Shown here piece after piece: positions 11,699-19,320 of a stretch of 64,000 bases of DNA (the first letter of the stretch is position 1; every line of letters begins with the position of its first letter). The DNA is from Burkholderia cepacia GG4. Its GTDB lineage: Bacteria; Pseudomonadota; Gammaproteobacteria; Burkholderiales; Burkholderiaceae. The position numbers and the translations under genes were made by a program. The DNA lies in NCBI RefSeq assembly GCF_000292915.1, contig NC_018514.1, forward strand, positions 2,232,001 through 2,296,000. Direction: 5' to 3'. The notes beneath the pieces are model-generated. The model saw nothing but the letters and a program-made list of their open reading frames with translations, ran no database searches and was not told the origin of the DNA.

Positions 11699-12313
11699 AT
11701 GTCGACCACCATCAACACGTTGCTGCCGCTCGCCGGCGTCCTGCTGCTGAGCGTCGCCAGCCCGGGCCCGAACTTCGTGATCGTCACGTCGACCGCGGTC
11801 GCGCAGCGCCGCGCCGGCGTGATGACGGGGCTCGGCCTCGCCGCCGCATCGGGCACTTGGGCCGCGATCGCGATTGCCGGCCTGAGCCTGCTCGTGACCC
11901 ACGTCGCATGGGTGCATACCGCGCTGCGGCTGGCGGGCGCCGCCTATCTGATCTGGCTCGGCCTGAAAATGGTGCTGACCGCGCGCCAGCCGCTGCCCGT
12001 TGCCGCACCGGCCTCATCCTCCGACTGGCACGCCGCGAAGAAGGGCTATGTGGTCAGCATGACCAACCCGAAATCCGTCGCGTTCTACGGCAGCATCTTC
12101 GCGCTGATGGTGCCGGCCCACGCGCCGGCATGGCTCGATCTTGCGGTCGTCGCGCTGTCGATCGGGATTTCGGCCGCGTGGTATTGCACGATGGCGCTGC
12201 TCGCGTCGCATCCGTCCGTGCGCCGGCTCCTGATTCGACGCAAGGCCGTGCTCGATACGACGGCTGGCCTGCTGCTGATGGGGCTCGGCGGGCGGATGCT
12301 GGCCGGGCGTTGA
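11699..12313 (+). CDS. LysE/RhtB-family amino-acid exporter
   Basis: A 204-residue membrane protein of the LysE superfamily with about six hydrophobic segments. The family signature SVASPGPNFVIVTSTAVAQRRAG near the N-terminus and the later SMTNPKSVAFYGSIF are both present. Such proteins export amino acids or homoserine lactone-type compounds. It lies on the plus strand upstream of a patatin gene, with a 191-base gap (12314-12504) in which no further gene is visible. No obvious substrate clue. Confidence 0.9.
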   Translation: MSTTINTLLPLAGVLLLSVASPGPNFVIVTSTAVAQRRAGVMTGLGLAAASGTWAAIAIAGLSLLVTHVAWVHTALRLAGAAYLIWLGLKMVLTARQPLPVAAPASSSDWHAAKKGYVVSMTNPKSVAFYGSIFALMVPAHAPAWLDLAVVALSIGISAAWYCTMALLASHPSVRRLLIRRKAVLDTTAGLLLMGLGGRMLAGR

Positions 12314-12504
12314 TCGGCGTCACGTTTCCGCATTACCCCCCAAAAGGGTTCATCGCGGGATTCCGGGGAACGCGGCGCGCAACGCGCATCGTCGGCCGAC
12401 CGGCTGGGTCCGCGTGCCGGCAGGGTTTTCATCAGGACCTCCGGGACGCCGCACGATCCATTATGGAGAAAGCACTGTCGCAGCCAACCGCAGGAGGGCG
12501 CACC

Positions 12505-13389
12505 GTGACTTCCGATCCCACTCCCTCGACCGCCTTCGTGTTCGCCGGCGGCGGCAGTCTTGGCGCGATCGAGGTCGGCATGCTCCGCGAGCTGGTCGCC
12601 AGCGGCGAACGGCCCGATTGCGTCGTCGGCGCGTCGGCGGGCGCGATCAATGCGGCCTATTTCGCCGGCCGGCCGGATGCGGATGGCGTCGCGATGCTCG
12701 CCGCGCTGTGGTGCCGGATCCGCCGTCAGGACGTCATGCCGTTCTCGATGCGCAGCCTCGTCGCGATGCTGCTGCGCAACCGGCCGCACCTGGTCGAGGC
12801 CGATGCGCTGCGCCTGCTGCTGGAACGGAACCTGCCGTACCGGCGGATCGAGCAGGCCGCGTTGCCGCTCCACATCGTCGCGACCGACGTGCTGAGCGGC
12901 CGCGAAGTCGTGCTGTCCGCCGGCCCGGTCGTGGATGCCGTGCAGGCCAGCGCGGCGATTCCCGGCGTGTTTCCGTCGGTCAGCATCGGCGGCGTGGAGC
13001 TCGTCGACGGTGGCGTCGCGAACAATACGCCGATCTCGGTTGCGCTCGCGCTCGGCGTCAAGCGGATCGTCGTGCTGCCGGCCGGGTTCGCCTGTGCGTT
13101 GCGCGTGCCGCCGCGCAGCGCGATCGCGCATGCGACGCACGCGCTGACGCTCGTGATCGCGCGGCAACTGGTGCGCGATCTGGAGCTGTACGCGGCACAC
13201 GCGCAAATCCATGTCGTGCCGCCGCTCTGTCCGCTCGAGGTGTCGTCATACGATTACTCGCAGTGCGCGCAACTGATCGACAAGGCCGCGGAACGCACGC
13301 GTGCGTGGATCGATGCGGGCGGGCTCGCGCAGTGCGCGATTCCCGGCCAACTGCGCGAGCACGATCACGCCGCGGCGCTGTCGCATTGA
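12505..13389 (+). CDS. Patatin-like phospholipase
   Basis: A 294-residue patatin-family lipid acyl hydrolase. It has the oxyanion-hole motif GGGSLGAIE near the start, the nucleophile elbow GASAG with its serine, and the catalytic aspartate in DGGVANNTP near the middle, so the Ser-Asp dyad is complete. The start is taken at the GTG (12505) because AGGAGG lies seven bases upstream; an in-frame ATG at 12463 lacks such a site. There is no signal peptide, so it probably acts in the cytoplasm on membrane lipids. It is convergent with the encapsulin cluster. Confidence 0.88.
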   Translation: MTSDPTPSTAFVFAGGGSLGAIEVGMLRELVASGERPDCVVGASAGAINAAYFAGRPDADGVAMLAALWCRIRRQDVMPFSMRSLVAMLLRNRPHLVEADALRLLLERNLPYRRIEQAALPLHIVATDVLSGREVVLSAGPVVDAVQASAAIPGVFPSVSIGGVELVDGGVANNTPISVALALGVKRIVVLPAGFACALRVPPRSAIAHATHALTLVIARQLVRDLELYAAHAQIHVVPPLCPLEVSSYDYSQCAQLIDKAAERTRAWIDAGGLAQCAIPGQLREHDHAAALSH

Positions 13390-13479
13390 GGGTTGCCTAC
13401 GCGCCGTGCACACGCAAGAACGACGAACGCCGATTGCCGGGCTGCCGGGGTATCTCCCCGGAAATATGCGAAGAACCCG

Positions 13480-13526
13480 AAAAAAGGCCGCTTGTGACGT
13501 CCCGTTGCCGGGAGCCACAAGCGGCC
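13480..13526 (-). terminator. Rho-independent terminator of the encapsulin cluster
   Basis: An 11-base stem GGCCGCTTGTG / CACAAGCGGCC with a 19-base loop is followed, on the minus strand, by a run of six T. It starts 20 bases after the cysteine desulfurase stop and closes the minus-strand operon. Confidence 0.88.
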
Positions 13527-13545
13527 CGCTCGCGTGCCGCGCGTC

Positions 13546-15558
13546 TCAGCGCCGCGTCGCCAGCTTCCTCACGACACTCACCAGCGCATCGACTTCATCG
13601 CACGTGTTGTAGAACGCCAGCGACGGCCGCACCGTCGCCTCCAGCCCGAAGCGCCGCAGGATCGGCTGCGCGCAGTGATGCCCGGAGCGCACCGCGATGC
13701 CCTCTTCGTTCAACGCCTGCCCGACTTCCTCGGTCTCATAGCCCTTGAGCACGAACGACAACACGCTCGCCTTGTCGCGCGCGGTACCGACGAGCCGCAC
13801 GCCCGGCACCGGCGCGAGCACGCTCGTCGCATAGGCGAGCAGGTCGTGCTCGTAGCGCGCGATGTTCTCGATGCCGACGCGGCCCACGTAGTCGAGCGCC
13901 GCACCCAGCCCCACCGCATCCGCGATATTGCCGGTGCCGGCCTCGAAGCGGTTCGGCGGCGGCTGGAACACCGTGCGCTCGAACGTCACGTCCGCGATCA
14001 TGTTGCCGCCGCCCTGCCATGGCGGCATGTCGTCGAGGATCGCGCGCTTGCCGTACACGACGCCGATCCCGGTCGGCCCGTAGATCTTGTGCCCGGAGAA
14101 CACGAAGAAATCCGCATCGAGTGCCTGCACGTCGACGCGCAGGTGCGAGATCGACTGCGCGCCGTCGACCAGCGCCTTCGCGCCCGCACGATGCGCGAGC
14201 TCGACGATCTCCTGCACCGGCACGACCGTGCCGAGCGCATTCGACACCTGCGTGACCGACACGATCTTCGTGCGATCGTTGAGCAGCTTCCGGTATTCGT
14301 CGAGCAGCACCTGCCCCGAATCGTCGACCGGAATCACACGCAGCTTCGCCCCCTTGAGCGCCGCGAGCTGCTGCCACGGCACGATGTTCGCGTGATGCTC
14401 GAGATGGGACACGACGATCTCGTCGCCTTCGCTGACATTCTGCACGCCCCACGTCTTCGCGATCAGGTTGATCGCCTCGGTCGTGCCGCGCACGAATACG
14501 ATTTCGTCGGACGACGCCGCGCCGATGAAGCGCCGCACGGTGTCGCGCGCATGTTCGTACGCATCCGTCGCGCGGCCCGCCAGTGCATGCGCGGCGCGGT
14601 GGATGTTCGAGTTCTCGTGCGCATAGAAATACGCGAGACGATCGATCACGGCCTGCGGCTTGTGCGTCGTCGCCGCGTTGTCGAACCAGACGAGCTGCTT
14701 GCCGTTCACGCGTTCCTGCAGGATCGGGAAATCGCGGCGGATCGCATTCACGTCGAACGGCGGGTGCGCGCCGCGATACAGGTTGCCCTGCGGCTCGGCG
14801 GCATGCGCATCGTCGATGAAATAACGCGGCACGTCCGCGCCCGCTGCGCGCGACACCGGCACGTCGCGATGCACGGCGAGCAGGTCGCGCAACGCGTCGT
14901 CACCCGGCAGCCCGAACGCTTCCGGCGACGCGAGGCCGTTCGACGGCACGACGATGTCCTGCGGCGTCGCCTGCCAGCCCTGCAGCGAACCGTCGGTGAA
15001 GTAGTACGGCGACGCAGCCGGCGCAGCCTTCACCGCGCCCTCCGACACCGCCGCATTCGCCTGCGGCACGCCAAGCGTCGCGCCGCCGACGCGCGGTTCG
15101 AACGCGGGCGCGATCGACACCGCGTTGTCGGGCAGCCCGTTCTGCGCGGCTGCATGCGGTGCGAGCGCGGGCACGCGATTGCCGAGCGACAGCACGTGCG
15201 TCGGCGCGGACGGCGCGAGGTTCGCGCCGGGCGCCTTGCCTTGCGGCAACGCGAGGCCCGGCACGCCGGTGCCCGTGCCGCCCGGCCCCGCGAGCGGCGA
15301 GCCGGCCGGCGCCGGATTACTCACCGACGCGAGGATCGGCGCGGCAGCCGGCAACGCCGACGGCACGCCGCCAACGGCCCCGCTGCCCGCCGCCAGCCCG
15401 GGCGCGGTGGCCTGCCCGGGCGGCGTCGCGAAGAACTCGGACGCGAGCCGCGCGAGCGCCGCCGGGTCGGGCAGGCCGGCCGGCAGCGGCGCGTGCGGCA
15501 ATGCGAGCGCGTCGCCGCCGGCCAGGCCGGGATTAACGGTAGGTGTCGGGATAGTCAT
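13546..15558 (-). CDS. Encapsulin cargo cysteine desulfurase (SufS-like, long disordered N-terminal targeting domain)
   Basis: A 670-residue protein in two parts. Residues 1 to about 265 are rich in Ala, Pro and Gly and look disordered, with islands such as LARLASEFF (35-43) and PYYF (184-187). From about 270 a group II (SufS-type) cysteine desulfurase begins: HLEHHAN (385-391), DGAQ (465-468), the PLP lysine in SGHK (K491) and the persulfide cysteine in RSGHHC (C629). The enzyme takes sulfur from cysteine, leaving alanine. In characterised family 2A encapsulin systems this same architecture is the cargo, loaded through the disordered domain. The ATG at 15558 lies inside the last codons of the encapsulin gene, so translation is probably coupled; two earlier ATGs (15582, 15600) lack ribosome sites. 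Confidence 0.93.
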   Translation of the reverse strand: MTIPTPTVNPGLAGGDALALPHAPLPAGLPDPAALARLASEFFATPPGQATAPGLAAGSGAVGGVPSALPAAAPILASVSNPAPAGSPLAGPGGTGTGVPGLALPQGKAPGANLAPSAPTHVLSLGNRVPALAPHAAAQNGLPDNAVSIAPAFEPRVGGATLGVPQANAAVSEGAVKAAPAASPYYFTDGSLQGWQATPQDIVVPSNGLASPEAFGLPGDDALRDLLAVHRDVPVSRAAGADVPRYFIDDAHAAEPQGNLYRGAHPPFDVNAIRRDFPILQERVNGKQLVWFDNAATTHKPQAVIDRLAYFYAHENSNIHRAAHALAGRATDAYEHARDTVRRFIGAASSDEIVFVRGTTEAINLIAKTWGVQNVSEGDEIVVSHLEHHANIVPWQQLAALKGAKLRVIPVDDSGQVLLDEYRKLLNDRTKIVSVTQVSNALGTVVPVQEIVELAHRAGAKALVDGAQSISHLRVDVQALDADFFVFSGHKIYGPTGIGVVYGKRAILDDMPPWQGGGNMIADVTFERTVFQPPPNRFEAGTGNIADAVGLGAALDYVGRVGIENIARYEHDLLAYATSVLAPVPGVRLVGTARDKASVLSFVLKGYETEEVGQALNEEGIAVRSGHHCAQPILRRFGLEATVRPSLAFYNTCDEVDALVSVVRKLATRR

Positions 15559-16465
15559 GGAACTTGGCGATTTCGACGTCATCGAGGACAGCCAGCGCAT
15601 CCGGCGAATGGACCGCGAGCGAGCAATACAGCGAGATCAGGTACGACGCGATCGCCTGGTTGTTGATCCCCATGAAGCGCACCGACAGGCCCGGCCCCTG
15701 CTCACCCGCGACGCCCGGCTGATACAGGCCGACGACGCCCTGACGCTTGTCGCCGACGCGCAGCAGCAGGATCTTGGTCTTGCCGTCGGCGACGGGCACC
15801 TTGTCCGACGGGATCAGCGGAATGCCGCGCCACGTGAGGAACTGCGAGCCGAACAGGCTGACCGTCGGCGGCGGCACGCCGCGCCGCGTGCATTCGCGGC
15901 CGAATGCGGCGACCGCGAGCGGATGGGTGAGGAAGAACGCGGGTTCCTTCCACACCTTGGTCAGCAGCTCGTCGAGGTCGTCCGGCGTCGGCGCGCCGGT
16001 CAGCGGGAAGATCCGCTGTTCGTCGGTCACGTTCGCGAGCAGCCCGTAGTCCGGGTTGTTGATCAGCTGGCTTTCCTGCAGCTCCTTGATCGTCTCGATC
16101 GTCAGGCGCAGCTGTTCCTTGATCTGGTCATGAGGACTGCTGTAGAGATCGGAGATCCGCGTATGCACGTCGAGCACCGTGCTCACCGCATTCAGGAAAT
16201 ACTCGCGCGGCTGTTCCTCGTACGGCACGAAGGTCCGCGGCAGCACGATTTCGTCCTCGAGCTGCGTGCACGCGGCGCGTACGGCTTCCGGGTTCTTCAC
16301 CTGGTTCAGGCGATAAATGCCGGCCTCGACCGGCACCCATTGCAGCAGATGGGTCAACCAGCGCGGCGTAATCGTGGAAAGCTGCGGGACGGTCTTGGTA
16401 GCGTTTGCTAGTTGGCGGGCGGCGTGATCGCTCAGCGCGGCCGTGCCGCTTGCAACGGTCGACAT
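15533..16465 (-). CDS. Family 2A encapsulin shell protein (SrpI-like)
   Basis: A 310-residue shell protein with the HK97 phage-capsid fold of the SrpI type. Recognisable stretches are TITPRWLTHLLQWVPVEAG, LPRTFVPYEEQPREY, FFLTHPLAVAAFGRE and LFGSQFLTWRGIPLIPSDK. Known relatives assemble into roughly 24-25 nm, 60-subunit protein cages that hold a cysteine desulfurase and are linked to sulfur storage. The length is normal for the family. The start is supported by GGAG six bases before the ATG. It directly precedes, and overlaps by 26 bases, its cargo gene. A candidate promoter lies just upstream (16519-16548). Confidence 0.94.
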   Translation of the reverse strand: MSTVASGTAALSDHAARQLANATKTVPQLSTITPRWLTHLLQWVPVEAGIYRLNQVKNPEAVRAACTQLEDEIVLPRTFVPYEEQPREYFLNAVSTVLDVHTRISDLYSSPHDQIKEQLRLTIETIKELQESQLINNPDYGLLANVTDEQRIFPLTGAPTPDDLDELLTKVWKEPAFFLTHPLAVAAFGRECTRRGVPPPTVSLFGSQFLTWRGIPLIPSDKVPVADGKTKILLLRVGDKRQGVVGLYQPGVAGEQGPGLSVRFMGINNQAIASYLISLYCSLAVHSPDALAVLDDVEIAKFHDYPDTYR

Positions 16466-16518
16466 GTGTGGCTCCGGGTTCTTAAGATGAAAAACGGGAT
16501 TGCTTATGACGCTCGGTG

Positions 16519-16548
16519 ATTATCGGAAGCACGCACCTGCCGGCTCAA
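16519..16548 (-). promoter_or_regulatory. Candidate sigma-70 promoter of the encapsulin gene
   Basis: Read on the minus strand, TTGAGC (16548-16543) and GATAAT (16524-16519) are separated by 18 bases and point at the encapsulin start 54 bases further on. This would let the shell and cargo be expressed apart from the upstream rhodanese-epsC-XRE genes. Confidence 0.55.
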
Positions 16549-16552
16549 CATG

Positions 16553-16570
16553 CTATAGCCGTCACACGGC
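16553..16570. promoter_or_regulatory. Candidate operator of the encapsulin promoter (shared 12-mer plus inverted repeat)
   Basis: CTATAGCCGTCA at 16553-16564 recurs exactly at 18351-18362, upstream of the rhodanese gene. It overlaps the inverted repeat GCCGT-CAC-ACGGC (16558-16570). It sits four bases upstream of the candidate -35 box, where an activator would bind. The local XRE protein or a sulfur regulator is a candidate partner; this is inference. Confidence 0.45.
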
Positions 16571-16600
16571 ACAACCGAAGGGGAAAAGAAGCGGGATGCG

Positions 16601-16822
16601 TCAGGTGACGTACACGCCGGGCAGCAGCGTGGAGATCGACACGTCGAACGCGCGCGCGATCTTGTCGGCCGTGACGATCGACGCGATCGCCTCGCCGCGC
16701 TCGATCTCGCCGACATACGAGCGGTTCAGCCCCGCGTGTTCGGCGAGCTGCTCCTGCGACCACGTGCGCGCCTCGCGCAGCTTGCGCACGTTGGCGCCGA
16801 AGTGCTGGATCAGGTCGGTCAT
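16601..16822 (-). CDS. Small XRE-family HTH regulator of the encapsulin cluster
   Basis: A 73-residue single-domain Cro/CI-type DNA-binding protein: VRKLREARTWSQEQLAEHAGLNRSYVGEIERGE is a full helix-turn-helix, with nothing else added. The ATG overlaps the epsC stop as ATGA, so the two are translationally coupled. XRE genes are found with family 2A encapsulins elsewhere. The 135-base gap to the encapsulin gene holds a promoter and a candidate operator, so local control by this protein is likely but unproven. Confidence 0.88.
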   Translation of the reverse strand: MTDLIQHFGANVRKLREARTWSQEQLAEHAGLNRSYVGEIERGEAIASIVTADKIARAFDVSISTLLPGVYVT

Positions 16823-17778
16823 GTCGCCACCTGCGCGTCGGGCACCGGCTCGGCCGGCTCGACCCGCGCACGCGGCGCGGCGTTCGCTTCGCTGCGCAGC
16901 ACGGCCTGCGTGACGTTGGCGCCGGCCGCTACGTCCTGCGTGAGCCACACGTTGCCGCCGATCACCGCGCCGCGGCCGATCGTCACGCGGCCGAGGATCG
17001 TTGCGCCCGCATAGATCACGACGTCGTCCTCGACGATCGGATGACGTGCCAGCCCTTTCTCCAGATGGCCGGCCGCATCGCGCGGGAAACGCTTGGCACC
17101 CAGCGTGACGGCCTGGTACACGCGCACGCGCTCGCCGATGATCGCGGTCTCGCCGATCACGACGCCCGTGCCGTGGTCGATGAAAAAGCCGCCGCCGATG
17201 CGCGCGCCCGGATGAATGTCGATGCCGGTTTCCGCGTGTGCCTGCTCGGCGATGATCCGCGCGAGCAGCGGCAGCCCGAGCCGGTACAGCTCGTGCGCGA
17301 GCCGGTGGTGGATCATCGCGAGGATGCCCGGATAGCAGAGCAGCACTTCGTCGACGCTGCCAGCGGCCGGATCGCCATGGAACGCAGCCAGCACGTCGCT
17401 GTCGAGCAGCCGGCGGATGTCGGGCAAACGTGCGGCGAACGCCTGCACGGCGGTGGCAGCCGCTTCGTCGATCCGCGCGTCGGCGTTACGTTGCCGCGCC
17501 GCGTAGCGCAGCTCGAGCGTCACCTGCGCGAGCAGCGCGTTCAGTGCCGCGTCGAGCGCGTGCGCCACATGGAAGTTCTCGCTCTCCTGCCGCAGGTCGG
17601 GCGGCCCGAGCCGCATCGGGAACAGCACGCCCTTCAGCGCGCCGATGATCTGGGCGAGCGCCTCGCGCGCCGGCAGGTCGCGCCCGCCCGGTTCGAGCGA
17701 GCGCCGCTGCTTCTCGCGCCACGCGCGGCGCACGGTCTGGAGCGACTGAACGATGTCGTCGATATCGAATGCGGCCAT
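16819..17778 (-). CDS. epsC: Serine O-acetyltransferase (EpsC/CysE type)
   Basis: A 319-residue serine acetyltransferase that makes O-acetylserine, the carbon acceptor for sulfide in cysteine synthesis. The N-terminal half is helical; from about residue 195 the left-handed beta-helix carries hexapeptide repeats, with HAETGIDIHPGARIGGGFFIDHGTGVVIGE as the acetyl-CoA/serine site region and ARHPIVEDDVVIYAGATILG after it. The frame is open far upstream, but that part is Arg-rich; the ATG at 17778 starts a good protein 28 bases after the rhodanese stop. It is the same serine acetyltransferase type seen beside family 2A encapsulins in other bacteria, and would supply precursor for the cysteine used by the encapsulated desulfurase. 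Confidence 0.93.
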   Translation of the reverse strand: MAAFDIDDIVQSLQTVRRAWREKQRRSLEPGGRDLPAREALAQIIGALKGVLFPMRLGPPDLRQESENFHVAHALDAALNALLAQVTLELRYAARQRNADARIDEAAATAVQAFAARLPDIRRLLDSDVLAAFHGDPAAGSVDEVLLCYPGILAMIHHRLAHELYRLGLPLLARIIAEQAHAETGIDIHPGARIGGGFFIDHGTGVVIGETAIIGERVRVYQAVTLGAKRFPRDAAGHLEKGLARHPIVEDDVVIYAGATILGRVTIGRGAVIGGNVWLTQDVAAGANVTQAVLRSEANAAPRARVEPAEPVPDAQVAT

Positions 17779-17806
17779 GCTGACTTCTCCCCGTAACGGC
17801 CGTGAC

Positions 17807-18277
17807 TCAGTCCTGCGCCCACGGCAGGCCGCGATGGCGCCAGCCGTTGCGGTCGCCGCGATGCAGCCGTTCGTCGAGGTCGCCCTCGAACCCTTCGAGC
17901 ACGTTGAATACTTGCGTGAACCCGCCTTTGGTCGCGGCTTCGGCCGCCTGCGCGGAGCGGTTGCCGCTGCGGCAGAGCAGCAGCACCACCGCGTCCTTGC
18001 CGGTCTTCGCTTCCAGTTCGCGCACGAAGCGCGGGTTGCGCGTAAGGCTCGTGCCGGTCGCCCACGGCACATGCAGCGATTCCGGCACGTGGCCGACGAA
18101 TTTCCGTTCCTCCGCGGTGCGCACGTCGACCAGCAGCGCGTCGCCGGCGGAACACAGGGCCCACGCGGCTTCCGGCGCCACGCCGCCCGCGTAGGGCGTG
18201 CCCGCCGATGCGGCCGCCGCGCGGGCGTCTTCGAGCGCCTGCTGGGCGGCGGTTCGTTGTTCCAGTGCAACCATCAT
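17807..18277 (-). CDS. Rhodanese-domain sulfurtransferase of the encapsulin cluster
   Basis: A 156-residue single-domain rhodanese. After a helical lead of about 40 residues comes LLVDVRTAEERKFVGHVPESLHVPW, then the active-site loop CRSGNRSAQA with the persulfide cysteine, and GFTQVFNVLEGFEGDLD. It moves sulfane sulfur between carriers. The start is the first of two adjacent ATGs (18277), preceded by AGGAA. It leads the minus-strand operon rhodanese-epsC-XRE and, with the encapsulin pair, forms a cysteine/sulfur module. Its likely partner is the persulfide on the encapsulated desulfurase (inference). Confidence 0.92.
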   Translation of the reverse strand: MMVALEQRTAAQQALEDARAAAASAGTPYAGGVAPEAAWALCSAGDALLVDVRTAEERKFVGHVPESLHVPWATGTSLTRNPRFVRELEAKTGKDAVVLLLCRSGNRSAQAAEAATKGGFTQVFNVLEGFEGDLDERLHRGDRNGWRHRGLPWAQD

Positions 18278-18695
18278 CAAGCTTCCTTGTTCTCGCAGAT
18301 TCGTATGACCCACCACGCCGGGAATGCGGCCGGTGCAGCTTGCTTGCTGTCTATAGCCGTCAGCGCCACTATGCGAGCGCGGTCCAGGAAGCTGAACCAA
18401 TAAAAATTCATTTCCTAATCAGCCGCGTGCGAAATGCAATAGCAGACGCGCGCTATCGCGGCGGGTTCGTGCGGGGGATAGGAGGCGATGGCCATTCGAT
18501 GTCGTGCACCGAAGGTTATTGAAAGGTGAAAGGAGCGCGAGATAGCGAACGATGCGGCGCGCGCCGCGCGCCGCACGTTGTCATGGAATCCGAAATGGCA
18601 TCGTGCACCGGTTTGAGTGGCGCACGCATCGACGCATCGATGAAGCACGACCGATGGACGCGGTGCAGCGCCGACGCGCCACACCCGTCACCGCA
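18278..18695. other. 418-base gap: leader of the rhodanese operon
   Basis: No coding region is convincing here. The part next to the rhodanese gene contains the 12-mer CTATAGCCGTCA at 18351-18362, identical to one upstream of the encapsulin gene, and an AT-rich patch at about 18400-18420 that could be part of a promoter. No terminator was seen for the amidase remnant. Confidence 0.5.
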
Positions 18696-19246
18696 TCAGG
18701 GCACCGGATCGCCCGGCACAACCGGCGCGCCGCGCGCCTCGATATCGCGCCCGGCAAGCAGGCACAGATCCTCGCGATGATGCGCGGCGACCACCTGCAC
18801 ACCGACCGGCACGCGGTTCACGAGCCCCGTCGTCACCGCGAGCCCTGGCAGCCCCATCGCCGGCAGCGCACGCAGCGTGAGCTGCGCTTCCCATACGCGC
18901 TCGAACCCGTCCGGCCCCTTCCGATCGAGATCGTCGGGGAACGGCAGTTCCGACGACACCGGCAGCAGCAACACCGCGTATTCGTCGAGAAACAGCCGCC
19001 ACTGCCGCGTCAGCGTGGTACGCCGGCGAGCGGGCCCGGATCGTCGCCGCGCGCGATCGCGCGATCGACTTCGTCGGCTTGCCGCCGCACGTCGTCGGGA
19101 CGATGCTCGACCACCGCGTTGATCGCCGGATTCACCGCGTCGAGACGGGCGAGCGTGGCATCGGCCACTTCCCGCGCGGAGACTTCGCGGTGCCGCACCC
19201 GCTTCGCGATTTCGATAGCGGACAGTTGCCAGAGCTGTTGCGTCAC
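18696..19246 (-). pseudogene. Amidase-signature family gene with a large internal deletion
   Basis: Two pieces of one amidase survive. The first (from the GTG at 19246, which has GAGGA upstream) encodes about 76 residues typical of the N-terminus: LWQLSAIEIAKRVRHREVSAREV, ending at GPLAGVP. The second piece, in another frame, encodes the C-terminal 100 residues: RQWRLFLDEYAVLLLPVSSELPF to PVGVQVVAAHHREDLCLLAG. Roughly 300 residues between them, holding the Ser-Ser-Lys catalytic triad and the glycine-rich signature, are missing. The join near 19012 is out of frame. The gene cannot make an active amidase. Confidence 0.85.
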
Positions 19247-19320
19247 GATTCGTCCTCGTGAAAGGGCATCACAATCGCCGACGGCGCCGCGCATTATCCA
19301 CATCGCGGCACCGCGTTCAC

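Noticed and set aside
13534..15666. An open frame of 710 codons on the plus strand
   Set aside because: It is the mirror of the cysteine desulfurase gene; Arg/His-rich with no motif.
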